Below, piece by piece: positions 1 to 8,899 of a stretch of DNA of 31,297 nucleotides. The position numbers and the translations under genes are program-made. This DNA is from Moraxellaceae bacterium UBA2477 (GTDB lineage Bacteria > Pseudomonadota > Gammaproteobacteria > Pseudomonadales > Moraxellaceae): contig DDPD01000015.1 of the NCBI GenBank assembly GCA_002342025.1, positions 1-31,297 of the forward strand. Reading direction: 5' to 3'. The notes beneath the pieces were generated by a model, which saw only the letters and a list, made by a program, of their open reading frames with translations, had not been told where the DNA came from and ran no database searches. The first letter of the stretch is position 1; every line of letters starts with the position of its first letter.

Positions 1-129
1 CCGCGCCATCAAGACACCATCACGCTGGTTAAATCGGCGTGGACTATCCCCGCCAGCTACCCCTTTGGCACTACGGAAGTTGTCCCCGTGCGCGCTGGTG
101 AAAGTATTAGCTGGCAGGTGCACGCGTGA
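1..129 (+). CDS. pyrC: Dihydroorotase, C-terminal end (partial)
   Basis: The frame is open from the first base to a TGA at 127-129 and encodes the last 42 residues of a protein cut by the window edge. The tail contains [12 protein letters not shown] followed by [14 protein letters not shown], which fits the C-terminal strand region of Pseudomonas-type dihydroorotase, the zinc enzyme that closes the pyrimidine ring in UMP synthesis. The stop overlaps the rnt start in a GTGA arrangement, and pyrC directly precedes rnt in Pseudomonas, which supports the name. Only the tail is visible, so no active-site residue can be checked. Confidence 0.7.
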   Translation, partial: PRHQDTITLVKSAWTIPASYPFGTTEVVPVRAGESISWQVHA

Positions 130-812
130 GTGAGTTTGAGACGGCCCCCGACCTCGCCACACTCGCCAGTAACCCGGCAGTTAAAGCGCGCTTTCGCGGC
201 TTTCTGCCGGTGGTGGTGGATGTTGAAACCGCCGGTTTCGATGCGGGAACACATGCCCTGCTAGAAGTCGCTGCCGTCGTGGTATTACCTAATGCAGAGG
301 GGCAATGGCAGCCAGTACAACGCTTCCATGCCCATCTGAAACCCGAGCCAGGCTTGGTACTGGACCCTGCAGCGCTGAAGTTCAACGGCATTAACCCCAA
401 CCATCCGCTTCGACTGGCAGTGAGCGAGGCAGATGGCCTTCGCGATATTTTTAATGCACTCAAAAAGGTACAGAAAGACACAGGCTGCAAGCGATGCATT
501 TTAGTTGGTCATAACGCCAACTTTGACTTAGCCCACCTCAATGCGGCCATTGAGCGCCAAAGCCTAAAAAATCAATCACCCTTTCACCCGTTCTCTGTGT
601 TTGACACGGCCACTCTCGCAGGGCTGGCCTATGGCCAAACGGTGTTGGCTCGTGCGTGCGAGGCGGCAGGTTTGGCATTCAATCAAAGTGAGGCGCACTC
701 GGCGCTCTACGATGCGCACATCACAGCGGAATTGTTTTGCGGCATCGTGAATCGGTGGGAGAAGGCGTATCCGTTTGCTGAATCCGTTAGCGACGATGTC
801 ACCAGCGATTAA
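126..812 (+). CDS. rnt: Ribonuclease T
   Basis: This is a 228-residue DEDDh exoribonuclease that trims the 3' CCA end region of tRNA and other stable RNAs in the cytoplasm. The Exo I motif holds D32 and E34 ([10 protein letters not shown]), Exo II holds D134 ([14 protein letters not shown]), and Exo III holds H191 and D196 ([14 protein letters not shown]), so all five catalytic positions are present. Length is close to the usual 210-230. The start is GTG at 126 within GTGA, overlapping the pyrC stop by four bases, which implies translational coupling. A hairpin terminator follows at 868-912. Confidence 0.95.
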   Translation: MSEFETAPDLATLASNPAVKARFRGFLPVVVDVETAGFDAGTHALLEVAAVVVLPNAEGQWQPVQRFHAHLKPEPGLVLDPAALKFNGINPNHPLRLAVSEADGLRDIFNALKKVQKDTGCKRCILVGHNANFDLAHLNAAIERQSLKNQSPFHPFSVFDTATLAGLAYGQTVLARACEAAGLAFNQSEAHSALYDAHITAELFCGIVNRWEKAYPFAESVSDDVTSD

Positions 813-867
813 TTGACGCCATCATCAGACTTAAATTTGATAGTCCGTTGCTTGCTGCCGACATAAA

Positions 868-912
868 AAGGCCCCGCTTTGCCAACTCATCTTGCCGGCG
901 AAACGGGGCCTT
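868..912. terminator. Bidirectional hairpin terminator between rnt and the peroxiredoxin gene
   Basis: The arms AAGGCCCCG (868-876) and CGGGGCCTT (904-912) pair perfectly. The stem continues inward to 883/897 with one C-A mismatch and one G-U pair, leaving a 13-nt loop. An A-run lies on the left (865-869) and a T-rich stretch on the right, so it can stop transcription of the converging rnt (+) and peroxiredoxin (-) genes. Confidence 0.75.
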
Positions 913-945
913 GTACTTTAAACTCAGGCTACAGACAGCCCGAAC

Positions 946-1548
946 TTAGAGCTTATCTGCATTCTCAGACAGGTACTTGGCAACACCTGCTGGCGATGCG
1001 TCCATACCCTTATCACCTTTCTTCCAGTTTGCTGGGCAGACTTCGCCGTGCTCAGCGTGGAATTGCAGGGCGTCAAACAAGCGCAGGATTTCATCCATGC
1101 TACGGCCCAGCGGCAGGTCGTTTACGATCTGCGAGCGTACAACGCCCTCTGGATCGATCAGGAAAGCACCACGGAAAGCCACGCCACCAGCGGACTCTAC
1201 GTCGTAGTTCTTGGCAATTTCGTGCGTGATGTCAGCGGCGAGCGTGTACTTCACCTGGCCGATGCCACCGTCGTTCACAGCGGTGTTGCGCCAAGCATTG
1301 TGGGTGAAGTGAGAATCGATGGACACACCAACCACTTCCACATTGCGAGCTTTGAAGTCTGGAATGCGGTGATCCAGAGCAATCAGCTCGGATGGGCAAA
1401 CAAAGGTGAAGTCCAGTGGATAGAAAAACACCAAGGCATACTTGCCCTTAGTGGCTGCACTGAAGCTGAAATTTTCAACAATGGTGCCATCGGCGAGAAC
1501 GGCGGGTACGGTGAAGTCTGGTGCTGGTTTGCCAACGAGAACGGCCAT
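946..1548 (-). CDS. Typical 2-Cys peroxiredoxin (AhpC/Prx1-like)
   Basis: This 200-residue thiol peroxidase reduces hydrogen peroxide, organic hydroperoxides and probably peroxynitrite in the cytoplasm. The peroxidatic Cys51 lies in DFTFVCPSE and the resolving Cys171 in EVCPANW, as in typical 2-Cys enzymes. A GGIG motif at 94-97 resembles the GGLG of hyperoxidation-sensitive peroxiredoxins, but the C-terminal YF of that class is replaced by YL, so sensitivity is uncertain. AGGAG lies about 8 nt upstream of the ATG. It resembles the peroxidase found beside rnt in Pseudomonas. nfeD lies 69 bp upstream with a 12-bp palindromic hairpin between them. Confidence 0.93.
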   Translation of the reverse strand: MAVLVGKPAPDFTVPAVLADGTIVENFSFSAATKGKYALVFFYPLDFTFVCPSELIALDHRIPDFKARNVEVVGVSIDSHFTHNAWRNTAVNDGGIGQVKYTLAADITHEIAKNYDVESAGGVAFRGAFLIDPEGVVRSQIVNDLPLGRSMDEILRLFDALQFHAEHGEVCPANWKKGDKGMDASPAGVAKYLSENADKL

Positions 1549-1584
1549 GAGGCATCTCCTATAAGAGTGGGGGGTTAATCATTT

Positions 1585-1608
1585 CTGCGCTAAGCATGCT
1601 TGGCGCAG
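1585..1608. other. Palindromic hairpin between nfeD and the peroxiredoxin gene
   Basis: The sequence around AAGCATGCTT forms a near-perfect palindrome of 12 bp per side (one G-U pair) centred at 1596/1597. On the - strand it follows the nfeD stop and precedes the peroxiredoxin ribosome binding site. It lacks a T-run on the - strand, so it may be a weak terminator, an RNA-processing hairpin or a protein-binding site. Confidence 0.35.
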
Positions 1609-1617
1609 CGTTGTTTT

Positions 1618-2040
1618 TCAATCCTTCAGCGTCACCACGAGGACATTACCGTCTACTTCCGTGATCACAGCATGCGTTCCTGGCGGGCAGTCCGAGCCCC
1701 GAACCGTCCAATGACTGTCGTCGAGTTGCACGCGGGCTATTCCGTTCACGATACCCTCGGCCAAGGTAATTTCGCGTCCCAGCCAACGGGCACTGCCGCG
1801 ATTAATGACATTGGCCTGTGACTTCAGTACAGCCGGTCTGCGACGCGACCAAAGCACACACAGCAACAGCGCCAAGAGCGAAAACAGGGCACCTTGCGCA
1901 ATCGTATCTGCTAGGCCAAGAAACGCTGCAATGCCCGTCACCGCAGCCGAGATGGCTAACATAAGCAGATAGAAAGAGCCGCTCAGCAACTCTAAGCCGC
2001 CCAATACTAAGGCCAAAATCCACCACAGCGAGGCGGTCAT
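1618..2040 (-). CDS. nfeD: NfeD-family membrane protein
   Basis: This is a 140-residue short NfeD (NfeD1b type), a membrane partner of stomatin/SPFH proteins. The N-terminal half is hydrophobic, with helices at roughly 4-24, 26-44 and 47-65 and then a basic SRRRP turn. The C-terminal part (about 75-140) is a soluble beta-rich segment fitting the OB-fold of NfeD, with GREITLAEGIVNG and GNVLVVTL. It starts two bases after the stop of the SPFH gene, and this pairing is the standard context for the family. A role in membrane microdomain or protein quality control is inferred from the family. Confidence 0.88.
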   Translation of the reverse strand: MTASLWWILALVLGGLELLSGSFYLLMLAISAAVTGIAAFLGLADTIAQGALFSLLALLLCVLWSRRRPAVLKSQANVINRGSARWLGREITLAEGIVNGIARVQLDDSHWTVRGSDCPPGTHAVITEVDGNVLVVTLKD

Positions 2041-2042
2041 GA

Positions 2043-2972
2043 TTAGCGCTTCGTGACGGCGTCGTTGCCGCCCTGAATGGCTTTCATTAGTTCGCCAATA
2101 CCCGCCACACTGCCCACGAGCTGCGTCGCCTCGACCGGCATCATGATGACTTTGGTGTTGTTTGACGCAGCCAGCTGACCAAAGGCTTCAACATACTTCT
2201 GTGCAATGAAGTAGTTAATGGCCTGCAGGTTACCGCTACCGATAGCATCCGACACCACAGTGGTGGCATTCGCCTCCGCCTGCGCCTGACGCTCACGCGC
2301 CTCCGCCTGAAGGAAAGCCGCCTGGCGCTCACCTTCTGCTTTCAAAATCTGACCGACCTTCTCGCCCTCAGCCGTGAGAATTTCCGCCTGACGACGGCCC
2401 TCAGCTTCCAGAATCGAGGCGCGCTTCATACGCTCAGCCTTCATCTGCGAGGCCATGGCCTCGACCAGATCGGTCGGTGGCGTGATGTCCTTGATTTCAA
2501 CGCGAGTGATCTTGATGCCCCACGGACTGGTGGCCTGGTCAATGGCGGCCAGCAAGCGGCCATTGATTTGATCGCGCTGCGACAGCATTTCATCCAGATC
2601 CAACGAACCGATGACGGTACGCATATTGGTCATGGCGAGGTTTTGAATTGCGTAGCCAAGGCCTTGCACTTCATACGCTGCGCGCGCGGTATTAATGACT
2701 TGATAGAAGCAGACCGCGTCAATACGCACCATGGCGTTATCACGCGAAATCACTTCCTGCGCGGGAATATCCAGCACTTGTTCCATCACACTGAGTTTGC
2801 GACCAATCTGATCGAAAAACGGCATGATGAAATGCAGGCCTGGACCTAATGTATGGGTGTAGCGCCCGAAGCGCTCCACGGTCCATTCATAACCTTGCGG
2901 AACCTGCTTAACACTCAGGACAACAACCAGCACTGCAAGAAACAGCAGTGCCATCATGACAATGGATAGCAT
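2043..2972 (-). CDS. Stomatin/prohibitin-like SPFH protein (QmcA type)
   Basis: The SPFH-domain membrane scaffold protein has one N-terminal hydrophobic anchor (about residues 3-22). The SPFH domain begins at [15 protein letters not shown] and includes [12 protein letters not shown] and ALLEMLSQRD-like helices. A long charged coiled coil of repeated AEGxRQA units (about 185-240) follows, with the C-terminal segment that drives ring assembly. An earlier in-frame ATG exists at 2990, but GGAGG lies 6 nt upstream of the ATG at 2972, so I place the start there (309 residues). It is almost certainly co-transcribed with nfeD downstream (2-bp gap). Confidence 0.9.
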   Translation of the reverse strand: MLSIVMMALLFLAVLVVVLSVKQVPQGYEWTVERFGRYTHTLGPGLHFIMPFFDQIGRKLSVMEQVLDIPAQEVISRDNAMVRIDAVCFYQVINTARAAYEVQGLGYAIQNLAMTNMRTVIGSLDLDEMLSQRDQINGRLLAAIDQATSPWGIKITRVEIKDITPPTDLVEAMASQMKAERMKRASILEAEGRRQAEILTAEGEKVGQILKAEGERQAAFLQAEARERQAQAEANATTVVSDAIGSGNLQAINYFIAQKYVEAFGQLAASNNTKVIMMPVEATQLVGSVAGIGELMKAIQGGNDAVTKR

Positions 2973-3005
2973 GGAAACCTCCGGGCTCATGGTGAAATTA
3001 CCGCG

Positions 3006-3326
3006 TTAGGCTTTAACAGCCGCTTCTTTAATGAGCGGGGCCAATTCGCCCTTCTGAACCATATCCATGACGATGTCGCAGCCACCGATGAGCTCGCCCT
3101 TCACCCACAGCTGCGGGAAGGTCGGCCAGTTGGCAATGCGCGGCAGCGTGCTACGAATTTCAGGGTTTTCCAAGATATTCACATAAGCGAACGGTTCGCC
3201 AACCTGCGTCAATGCTTCCACCGTGCGCGCAGAAAATCCGCACTGGGGGAACTGCGGCGTGCCCTTCATGTAAAGAATGATGCTGTTGTCGGCAATTTGT
3301 TTCTTAATAAGGGTTTCGATGTCCAT
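3006..3326 (-). CDS. grxD: Monothiol glutaredoxin, CGFS type (Grx4)
   Basis: This is a 106-residue monothiol glutaredoxin with the hallmark QCGFS motif (Cys29), KGTPQFP before it, and WPTFPQLWVKGELIGGCD with the cis-Pro TFP and GGCD glutathione-binding segments. Such proteins bind a [2Fe-2S] cluster with glutathione and BolA partners and act in iron-sulfur trafficking rather than disulfide reduction. The frame extends to a TTG at 3338, but GGAGAG sits just upstream of the ATG at 3326, which is the better start. It is divergent from argD across a 148-bp gap. Confidence 0.94.
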   Translation of the reverse strand: MDIETLIKKQIADNSIILYMKGTPQFPQCGFSARTVEALTQVGEPFAYVNILENPEIRSTLPRIANWPTFPQLWVKGELIGGCDIVMDMVQKGELAPLIKEAAVKA

Positions 3327-3385
3327 GATGCTCTCCAAATAACCCGTGGCAGGATATTTTAAATGGTAGCAGATGTTGCGCGTTC

Positions 3386-3414
3386 TTGGCGTGCAACAGC
3401 ACCCGCGCTACACT
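3386..3414 (+). promoter_or_regulatory. Candidate sigma-70 promoter for argD-argF
   Basis: TTGGCG (3386-3391) and TACACT (3409-3414) are separated by 17 bases and lie 60 bp before the argD ATG in the divergent grxD/argD gap. No arginine-repressor box was recognised. The call rests on spacing and consensus match only. Confidence 0.35.
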
Positions 3415-3474
3415 CCGCGATTACCCTGCTGGCCTTGAGCCTTTTCACCCCAAGACTTGCCGTCGAGATTTGTT

Positions 3475-4692
3475 ATGACCACGCCTGCGCTGCCTCCTAT
3501 CACGCCCGCCCTGATGCCGACTTATGCTCGTCAGCCGGTGGCTTTTGTGCGCGGCGAAGGCGTGTGGCTTTGGGATACCGACGGTAAGCGCTATTTAGAC
3601 ACCACCGCAGGCATCGCGGTCTGTGGTCTTGGCCATGCGAATCCTGTCGTTGCTGCGGCGATTGCTGACCAAGCCGCGACGTTGGTGCACACCTCGAATT
3701 TGTATCGTGTCCCTCTGCAAGAGGAGCTGGCCGACCTGCTCTGCCAAGTCTCAGGGATGCAGCACGCATTTTTTGGCAACTCCGGTGCCGAAGCCAACGA
3801 AGCGGCCATCAAGCTGGCGCGTCTCCATGGCTATAAAAAGGGCATTGCCGTACCCACCATTATTGTCATGGAAAACAGCTTTCATGGCCGCACCATGGCC
3901 ACTTTGACCGCAACGGGCAATGCAAAAATCCAAGAAGGCTTTGGCCCGCTGGTGGATGGCTTTGTACGCGTACCGTTTGATGACCTAGACGCCATCCGCG
4001 CTGTCGCCGCCAGTAACCCGAACATCGTGGCTATGTTGGTCGAACCGATCCAAGGCGAGAGCGGCGTGCGCACGGCCCGCAAGGGATTTCAGTATTTGAA
4101 GGATCTGCGCGATATCTGCGATCAGCACGACTGGCTGCTCATGGTCGATGAAATCCAGACTGGCAACGGCCGTACCGGCCAATACTTTGCCTATCAGCAC
4201 GCTGGCATCCTGCCCGATGTGGTGAGCACGGCCAAAGGTCTGGGCAACGGCTTCCCGATCGGCTCCACGTTGGTCGCGGGCAAGGCTGCCAGCCTGTTCA
4301 GCCCGGGCAAACATGGCACCACCTATGGCGGCACTCCACTGGGCTCGCGTGCGGCGCTGGTCACTGTGCAAGAGCTCATGAAAGGCCCAGTCGCCAATGC
4401 CGCTGCGATGGGCGAGCGAATCATGCAGGGTTTCCGTGACAAGCTTGGTGCCTATGGTGTGTGTGTTGAAGGCGCGGGCTTGATGATCGGCGTGATTCTG
4501 CCCGTCGCCTCCGCTGCACCGCTGGTGGCACTGGCCCGTGAGGCCGGCGTACTACTCATTGTCAGCGCAGAAAATCGCATTCGTTTGCTGCCGCCACTGA
4601 TCATCAATGCTGCCGAAGCCGATGAGCTGGTGCAGCGCATCAGCACGCTGGTGCGCGACTTCCTGACCGCCGAAGGCGTGGTGGCGGCATGA
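3475..4692 (+). CDS. argD: Acetylornithine aminotransferase (class III, PLP)
   Basis: This 405-residue PLP enzyme converts N-acetylglutamate semialdehyde to N-acetylornithine in arginine synthesis, and homologues often also act on succinyl-ornithine or succinyl-[19 protein letters not shown] (101-116) binds the cofactor phosphate, [13 protein letters not shown] (223-235) carries the PLP-ring aspartate, and the Schiff-base lysine is K254 in STAKGLGNG. The frame continues upstream to a TTG at 3457, but the ATG at 3475 with GAGA at 3465-3468 matches family length better. The stop overlaps the argF start by four bases (ATGA). Confidence 0.92.
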   Translation: MTTPALPPITPALMPTYARQPVAFVRGEGVWLWDTDGKRYLDTTAGIAVCGLGHANPVVAAAIADQAATLVHTSNLYRVPLQEELADLLCQVSGMQHAFFGNSGAEANEAAIKLARLHGYKKGIAVPTIIVMENSFHGRTMATLTATGNAKIQEGFGPLVDGFVRVPFDDLDAIRAVAASNPNIVAMLVEPIQGESGVRTARKGFQYLKDLRDICDQHDWLLMVDEIQTGNGRTGQYFAYQHAGILPDVVSTAKGLGNGFPIGSTLVAGKAASLFSPGKHGTTYGGTPLGSRAALVTVQELMKGPVANAAAMGERIMQGFRDKLGAYGVCVEGAGLMIGVILPVASAAPLVALAREAGVLLIVSAENRIRLLPPLIINAAEADELVQRISTLVRDFLTAEGVVAA

Positions 4693-5606
4693 GCACGCGT
4701 CACTTCCTCACCCTGCTCGATTTAACGCCGGCCGAACTGCAGGCCGTGCTCGACCGCGCCATCGAGCTGAAGAAAATGCTGCGCGATGGCGTGGTGCATG
4801 AACCGCTGAAAAATCGTGTGCTGGCGATGATCTTCGAGAAATCATCGACGCGTACCCGCGTCTCGTTCGAGGCCGGCATGGCGCAGTTTGGTGGCTCGGC
4901 CATCTTCCTGTCGCCTCGTGATACTCAGCTCGGCCGTGGCGAACCCATCGAAGATTCGGCCCGCGTGATTTCACGCATGGTCGATGCCGTGATGATTCGC
5001 ACCTTCGAACACAACACCATCGAGCGATTTGCCGCCTACTCACGCGTGCCGGTCATCAACGCGCTGACCGATGATCATCACCCCTGCCAGCTGCTCGCTG
5101 ACCTGCAGACCTTCGTCGAGCACCGCGGCGCATTGGCAGGCCGTGAATTTGCCTGGATTGGCGATGGCAATAATATGTGCAACAGCTATGTGCACGCGGC
5201 GCATCAGTTCGGTTTCAAGCTGCGTATCGCCTGCCCTTACGGCTTCGAGCCAGACCCCGAACTGCTCGAACAGTACGCTCATTGCGCCGAACTGGTAAAA
5301 ACCGCTGAGGAAGCCGCTGAAGGCTCACACCTCGTTGCCACCGATGTCTGGACCAGCATGGGCCAGGAGTCGGAGCAGAGCGTGCGCAAGCGGCGCTTCG
5401 CCATGTATCAGGTCAATCCGCGCCTCATGGACTTAGCGGCAGACGACGCCCTGTTCATGCACTGCCTGCCGGCACATCGTGGCGAAGAAATTTCGGAAGA
5501 CATGCTCGACGACCCGCGCGCGATGGTTTGGGATGAAGCCGAGAACCGGCTCCACGCTCAGAAGGCGCTGCTGGAGTTCTTACTGGTGGGGCTGCCTACT
5601 ACCTAG
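4689..5606 (+). CDS. argF: Ornithine carbamoyltransferase
   Basis: The 305-residue anabolic ornithine carbamoyltransferase makes citrulline from ornithine and carbamoyl phosphate. The carbamoyl-phosphate loop STRTR is at 53-57, HPCQ at 131-134, and the ornithine-binding [10 protein letters not shown] at 258-267. The length equals the usual length of the Pseudomonas-type anabolic enzyme. Its ATG overlaps the argD stop (ATGA), so the two arginine genes form one coupled unit. A GC-rich hairpin overlaps its stop codon. Confidence 0.95.
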   Translation: MSTRHFLTLLDLTPAELQAVLDRAIELKKMLRDGVVHEPLKNRVLAMIFEKSSTRTRVSFEAGMAQFGGSAIFLSPRDTQLGRGEPIEDSARVISRMVDAVMIRTFEHNTIERFAAYSRVPVINALTDDHHPCQLLADLQTFVEHRGALAGREFAWIGDGNNMCNSYVHAAHQFGFKLRIACPYGFEPDPELLEQYAHCAELVKTAEEAAEGSHLVATDVWTSMGQESEQSVRKRRFAMYQVNPRLMDLAADDALFMHCLPAHRGEEISEDMLDDPRAMVWDEAENRLHAQKALLEFLLVGLPTT

Positions 5607-5612
5607 GCAGCC
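5590..5612. terminator. Weak hairpin between converging argF and galE
   Basis: GGCTGCCT (5590-5597) and AGGCAGCC (5605-5612) pair perfectly around a 7-nt loop that includes the argF stop codon. No T-run follows on either strand, so intrinsic termination is only possible, not clear. Confidence 0.4.
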
Positions 5613-5623
5613 TCGTGATCCGC

Positions 5624-6700
5624 TTAGTCTTCATAGCCTTGCGGATTTTTAGATTGCCAACGCCAATGGTCTTGGCACATATCGCGCTGATCTTTAGTCG
5701 CCGACCAACCCAATTCACGAGCCGCCAAGGTCGGATCAGCAAAACACTGAGCCACATCCCCAGGGCGACGCGGTGCGAGCACATAGGGAATGGGGCGTCC
5801 TACCGCTTCTGAAAACGCCGCCAACTTCTCGATTACTGAATAGCCTTTCCCAGTGCCTAGGTTCACTGTCACCAAATTGCCGGTGGCCTCACCGGTCAAC
5901 GCTGCCGTACCACGAGCCAAACGCTGCAAGGCCAGCAAGTGACCGCGCGCAAGGTCATCGACATGAATGTAATCACGCACGCCTGTGCCATCCGGCGTTG
6001 CATAATCACTGCCAAACACACGCAACTGCTCCAGCTTGCCGCTGGCGACTTGCGCGATATACGGCATGAGATTGTTCGGTATACCGTTCGGGTCCTCGCC
6101 AATCTCACCACTCGCGTGGGCACCGACTGGATTGAAGTAGCGCAGGATCGCAATTTGCCACTGCTCCGGCGCTGATGCATGCAAGTCGCGCAACATATCC
6201 TCGATATGCAACTTACTAGCACCGTAAGGATTCGTCGTACTTAATGGGAAATGCTCACGAATCGGCACCTCATGCGGGTCGCCATACACCGTAGCCGATG
6301 AACTAAAGACCAAACGCGTCACGCCGGCCGCTGCCATCGCTTCCAAAAGTCGCACGCTGCCAACCACATTGTTATCGTAATAGCGCAAGGGTTGTTGCAC
6401 CGACTCACCTACGGCTTTCAATCCCGCAAAATGAATCACCGCCTCAATCGCCGGATGAGCTTGAAACACATCGCTCAACGCATGGGCATCTCGAATATCA
6501 CCTTGGCAAAAGGTCAGTGGCACCTCCGCTGGCGCACAGCCAAGGGTAGTCGAGGCGATGGCTCTGACTCGGCGCAAGGCAGTGGGCTTGCTGTTGCTGA
6601 GGTTATCAAACACCACCACGTGGTCGCCCTGCTCCAGCAACTGCAGCACCGTGTGTGAGCCAATATAGCCTGCGCCACCAGTCACTAAATACGTCGACAT
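5624..6700 (-). CDS. galE: UDP-glucose 4-epimerase
   Basis: This extended short-chain dehydrogenase (358 residues) interconverts UDP-glucose and UDP-galactose, and possibly the N-acetyl forms. The NAD-binding GGAGYIG is at 8-14, the catalytic serine region SSSATVYG at 133-140, and Y159/K163 lie in NPYGASK. The frame reaches back to 6724, but AAGGAG lies 6 nt before the ATG at 6700, which I choose. It is the last gene of the leftward precursor block and supplies the surface polysaccharide cluster. It is separated from glpK by a long perfect inverted repeat. Confidence 0.94.
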   Translation of the reverse strand: MSTYLVTGGAGYIGSHTVLQLLEQGDHVVVFDNLSNSKPTALRRVRAIASTTLGCAPAEVPLTFCQGDIRDAHALSDVFQAHPAIEAVIHFAGLKAVGESVQQPLRYYDNNVVGSVRLLEAMAAAGVTRLVFSSSATVYGDPHEVPIREHFPLSTTNPYGASKLHIEDMLRDLHASAPEQWQIAILRYFNPVGAHASGEIGEDPNGIPNNLMPYIAQVASGKLEQLRVFGSDYATPDGTGVRDYIHVDDLARGHLLALQRLARGTAALTGEATGNLVTVNLGTGKGYSVIEKLAAFSEAVGRPIPYVLAPRRPGDVAQCFADPTLAARELGWSATKDQRDMCQDHWRWQSKNPQGYED

Positions 6701-6736
6701 TTGAAGCTCCTTAGGAGGACACATCTGTTTTGAACA

Positions 6737-6797
6737 CGTTTAGAACCCCAAAATGCGGTGAGCAAATTTTAATCACCGCATTTTGGGGTTCTAAACG
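6737..6797. repeat. Perfect 25-bp inverted repeat with 11-nt loop
   Basis: The arms at 6737-6761 and 6773-6797 are exact reverse complements, around an AT-rich loop at 6762-6772. The arm carries CCCCAAAATGCGGTGA. It lies 45 bp past the glpK stop and 37 bp before the galE start. As an RNA it would form one very stable hairpin that could end glpK transcription, but no T-run follows. The symmetry is also typical of small palindromic repeat elements. I saw no second copy in this window. Confidence 0.85.
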
Positions 6798-6841
6798 CGT
6801 CAGTAAGAACATAGCCCCGCACCAGCAAAAAAATCCCTACG

Positions 6842-8341
6842 TTATTCCGTCGCGGGCGGCTGCGACGCCACGCGGCGCACCGCATCGAGCCAGCCCGCAT
6901 AGAGGCTGGTGCGTTTATCTGCTGGCATCGTTGGCGCAAAGCGGCGATCGCAATGCCAGAGCGCAGTGATGTCATCTAAAGACGCGAACACGCCAACGCG
7001 CAAGCCGGCCAAAAATGCTGCGCCCAGCGCGGTGGTTTCGGTCACTGTGGGGCGATCAACAGGCACACCAATGATGTCCGCTAACGATTGAGCGACCCAG
7101 TTATTCACCACCATGCCACCGTCAATACGCAGGGTAATGACAGGATCGCCACCATCGCGCGTCATGGCCTCCATCAGGTCACGTGTCTGGAAACAGACTG
7201 ACTGCAGGCCCGCCGTGACAATTTCGCCAATGCCGGTATCGCGGGTGAGACCAAAAATAGCGCCGCGCGCGCGGGGATCCCAGTACGGTGCGCCAAGGCC
7301 GGTGAAGGCTGGCACCATATACACGCCTCGGCTATCGCCGGTGGCCTCAGCAATCGCCTGGGTTTCGGACGCGGAGCCGATGAGCTTGAGGCCGTCACGC
7401 AGCCATTGAATCGTGGCACCAGCCACAAAAATCGAGCCTTCCACTGCATAGGTGGGCTGACCGTTCAAGCGATACGCCACGGTGGAGAGCAGACGGTTGT
7501 TCGACTGCACGACCGTGGAGCCGGTGTTGAGCACCATGAAGCAACCAGTTCCATAGGTGCTTTTCACCATGCCCGGCTGGAAACACGCTTGGCCAATGAG
7601 TGCCGCTTGTTGATCGCCCGCCATGCCACAAATCGGCACGCTGGCACCGAGGAAATCGGGCGCTGAAATGCCAAAATCATCGCTGGAATCTTTCACCACG
7701 GGCAGTATGGAACGCGGAATACGGAAAAGCGTTAGCAGCTCGTCATCCCATTGCTGGGTATGGATATTGAACAGCAAGGTTCGTGAGGCATTGGTGGCAT
7801 CGGTGGCATGTTGGCGGCCGTGGGTGAGACGCCAGAGTAACCAACTATCAATTGTGCCAAAGGCCAGTTCGCCGCGGCCAGCCCGTTCACGCGCGTTGGG
7901 TACGTTGTCGAGTAGCCAAGCCAGTTTGGTGGCGGAGAAGTAGGGGTCGAGCAGCAGGCCGGTCTTGGCTTGCACCATCGGCTCATGCCCCGCCGCTTTC
8001 AGCTGAGCACAGGCCTCGCCGGTGCGACGATCCTGCCAGACAATGGCTTTGTGCAGCGGCATGCCGTTGCTACGATCCCATAGCACCGTGGTTTCGCGCT
8101 GATTGGTGATGCCAATCGCCGCGAGGTCACGAGCATGTAAACCGACGCGCCGCAGCACATCGCGACAGACCGTTTCGGTGGCCCACCAAATGTCCATGGC
8201 ATCGTGCTCGACCCAACCGTCCGCGGGAAAATGCTGCTGCAATTCGACCTGTGCCATGGAGCGTTTGTTGCCCAGTTCGTCGAAGACGATGGCGCGGGTG
8301 CTGGTCGTACCTTGGTCGATGGAAAGCAAATAGCGGGTCAT
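6842..8341 (-). CDS. glpK: Glycerol kinase
   Basis: This 499-residue FGGY-family kinase phosphorylates glycerol to sn-glycerol 3-phosphate. The N-terminal phosphate motif [10 protein letters not shown] is at 7-16, the glycerol-binding ITNQRET region near 78-84, and the C-terminal ATPase region shows [12 protein letters not shown] and [13 protein letters not shown]. Length matches the family (about 500). GAGAAG lies about 7 nt upstream of the ATG. glpF, glpD or glpR do not accompany it here. It sits between rfaH and galE in the same orientation, an unusual place within a polysaccharide precursor block. Confidence 0.95.
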   Translation of the reverse strand: MTRYLLSIDQGTTSTRAIVFDELGNKRSMAQVELQQHFPADGWVEHDAMDIWWATETVCRDVLRRVGLHARDLAAIGITNQRETTVLWDRSNGMPLHKAIVWQDRRTGEACAQLKAAGHEPMVQAKTGLLLDPYFSATKLAWLLDNVPNARERAGRGELAFGTIDSWLLWRLTHGRQHATDATNASRTLLFNIHTQQWDDELLTLFRIPRSILPVVKDSSDDFGISAPDFLGASVPICGMAGDQQAALIGQACFQPGMVKSTYGTGCFMVLNTGSTVVQSNNRLLSTVAYRLNGQPTYAVEGSIFVAGATIQWLRDGLKLIGSASETQAIAEATGDSRGVYMVPAFTGLGAPYWDPRARGAIFGLTRDTGIGEIVTAGLQSVCFQTRDLMEAMTRDGGDPVITLRIDGGMVVNNWVAQSLADIIGVPVDRPTVTETTALGAAFLAGLRVGVFASLDDITALWHCDRRFAPTMPADKRTSLYAGWLDAVRRVASQPPATE

Positions 8342-8380
8342 AACTGACTTCTCGTGAGCGCGGCCAAACAGACGCGTAGT

Positions 8381-8899
8381 TTAATCCTTTACGGCCTGCA
8401 CATGGCTAATGGGCAGATGAACGCGCTGCTGTTGATGCAGCAATTTCAGCAGCAAAATCACGCGCTCATCGCCATCACGCGCATCGAATACGGCCGACAA
8501 TCCGGCCAGCGGGCCCTCGGTAATCGTCACCGTTTGGCCAGGCATAAAGAGCACTTCCGGCTGCGAAAGCGGATTATCCAGTGCGGCCTCCCGCGCCTGC
8601 AGCGCGGTCACAATGGCGTCTGGCACCGCCAAGGGCAAATCGCCAAAGCGCACTAACTTACTCACGCCGCGGGTGGAGCGAATCGGCGCCCAGTTATCGG
8701 CGATATCACTGAGACGCACGAAGCAGTAATGCGGAAACAGGGGCTCAACCACCACCTCGCGTTTACCTTTGCGGATCGCCTCGCGACGAAACGAAGGCGC
8801 AAACGCCTCATAATTTTGATTAGCTAACTGTTCCACCGCGCGAAACACTTCCCGTGGCTTGCACTGCAAGACATACCAACGCCGGTCATCGCAAATCAT
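8381..8899 (-). CDS. rfaH: RfaH-type NusG paralogue (transcription antiterminator)
   Basis: A 172-residue NusG-family elongation factor. The NGN domain covers about 6-108 (RRWYVLQCKPRE, PLFPHYCFVRL, TRGVSKLVRFG) and a KOW-type C-terminal domain about 115-172 (FMPGQTVTITEGPLAGL). FPHYCFVR and STRGVSKLVRFG fit RfaH/UpxY-like paralogues better than housekeeping NusG. Such factors are recruited at ops elements in long polysaccharide operons. The frame extends to 8923, but the ATG at 8899 overlaps the phosphomannomutase TGA in ATGA, so coupled translation sets the start. No ops sequence was recognised in this window. Confidence 0.87.
   Translation of the reverse strand: MICDDRRWYVLQCKPREVFRAVEQLANQNYEAFAPSFRREAIRKGKREVVVEPLFPHYCFVRLSDIADNWAPIRSTRGVSKLVRFGDLPLAVPDAIVTALQAREAALDNPLSQPEVLFMPGQTVTITEGPLAGLSAVFDARDGDERVILLLKLLHQQQRVHLPISHVQAVKD

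Noticed and set aside
3985..4371. A 128-codon - strand frame inside argD
   Set aside because: Antisense shadow of a well-supported enzyme with all catalytic motifs.
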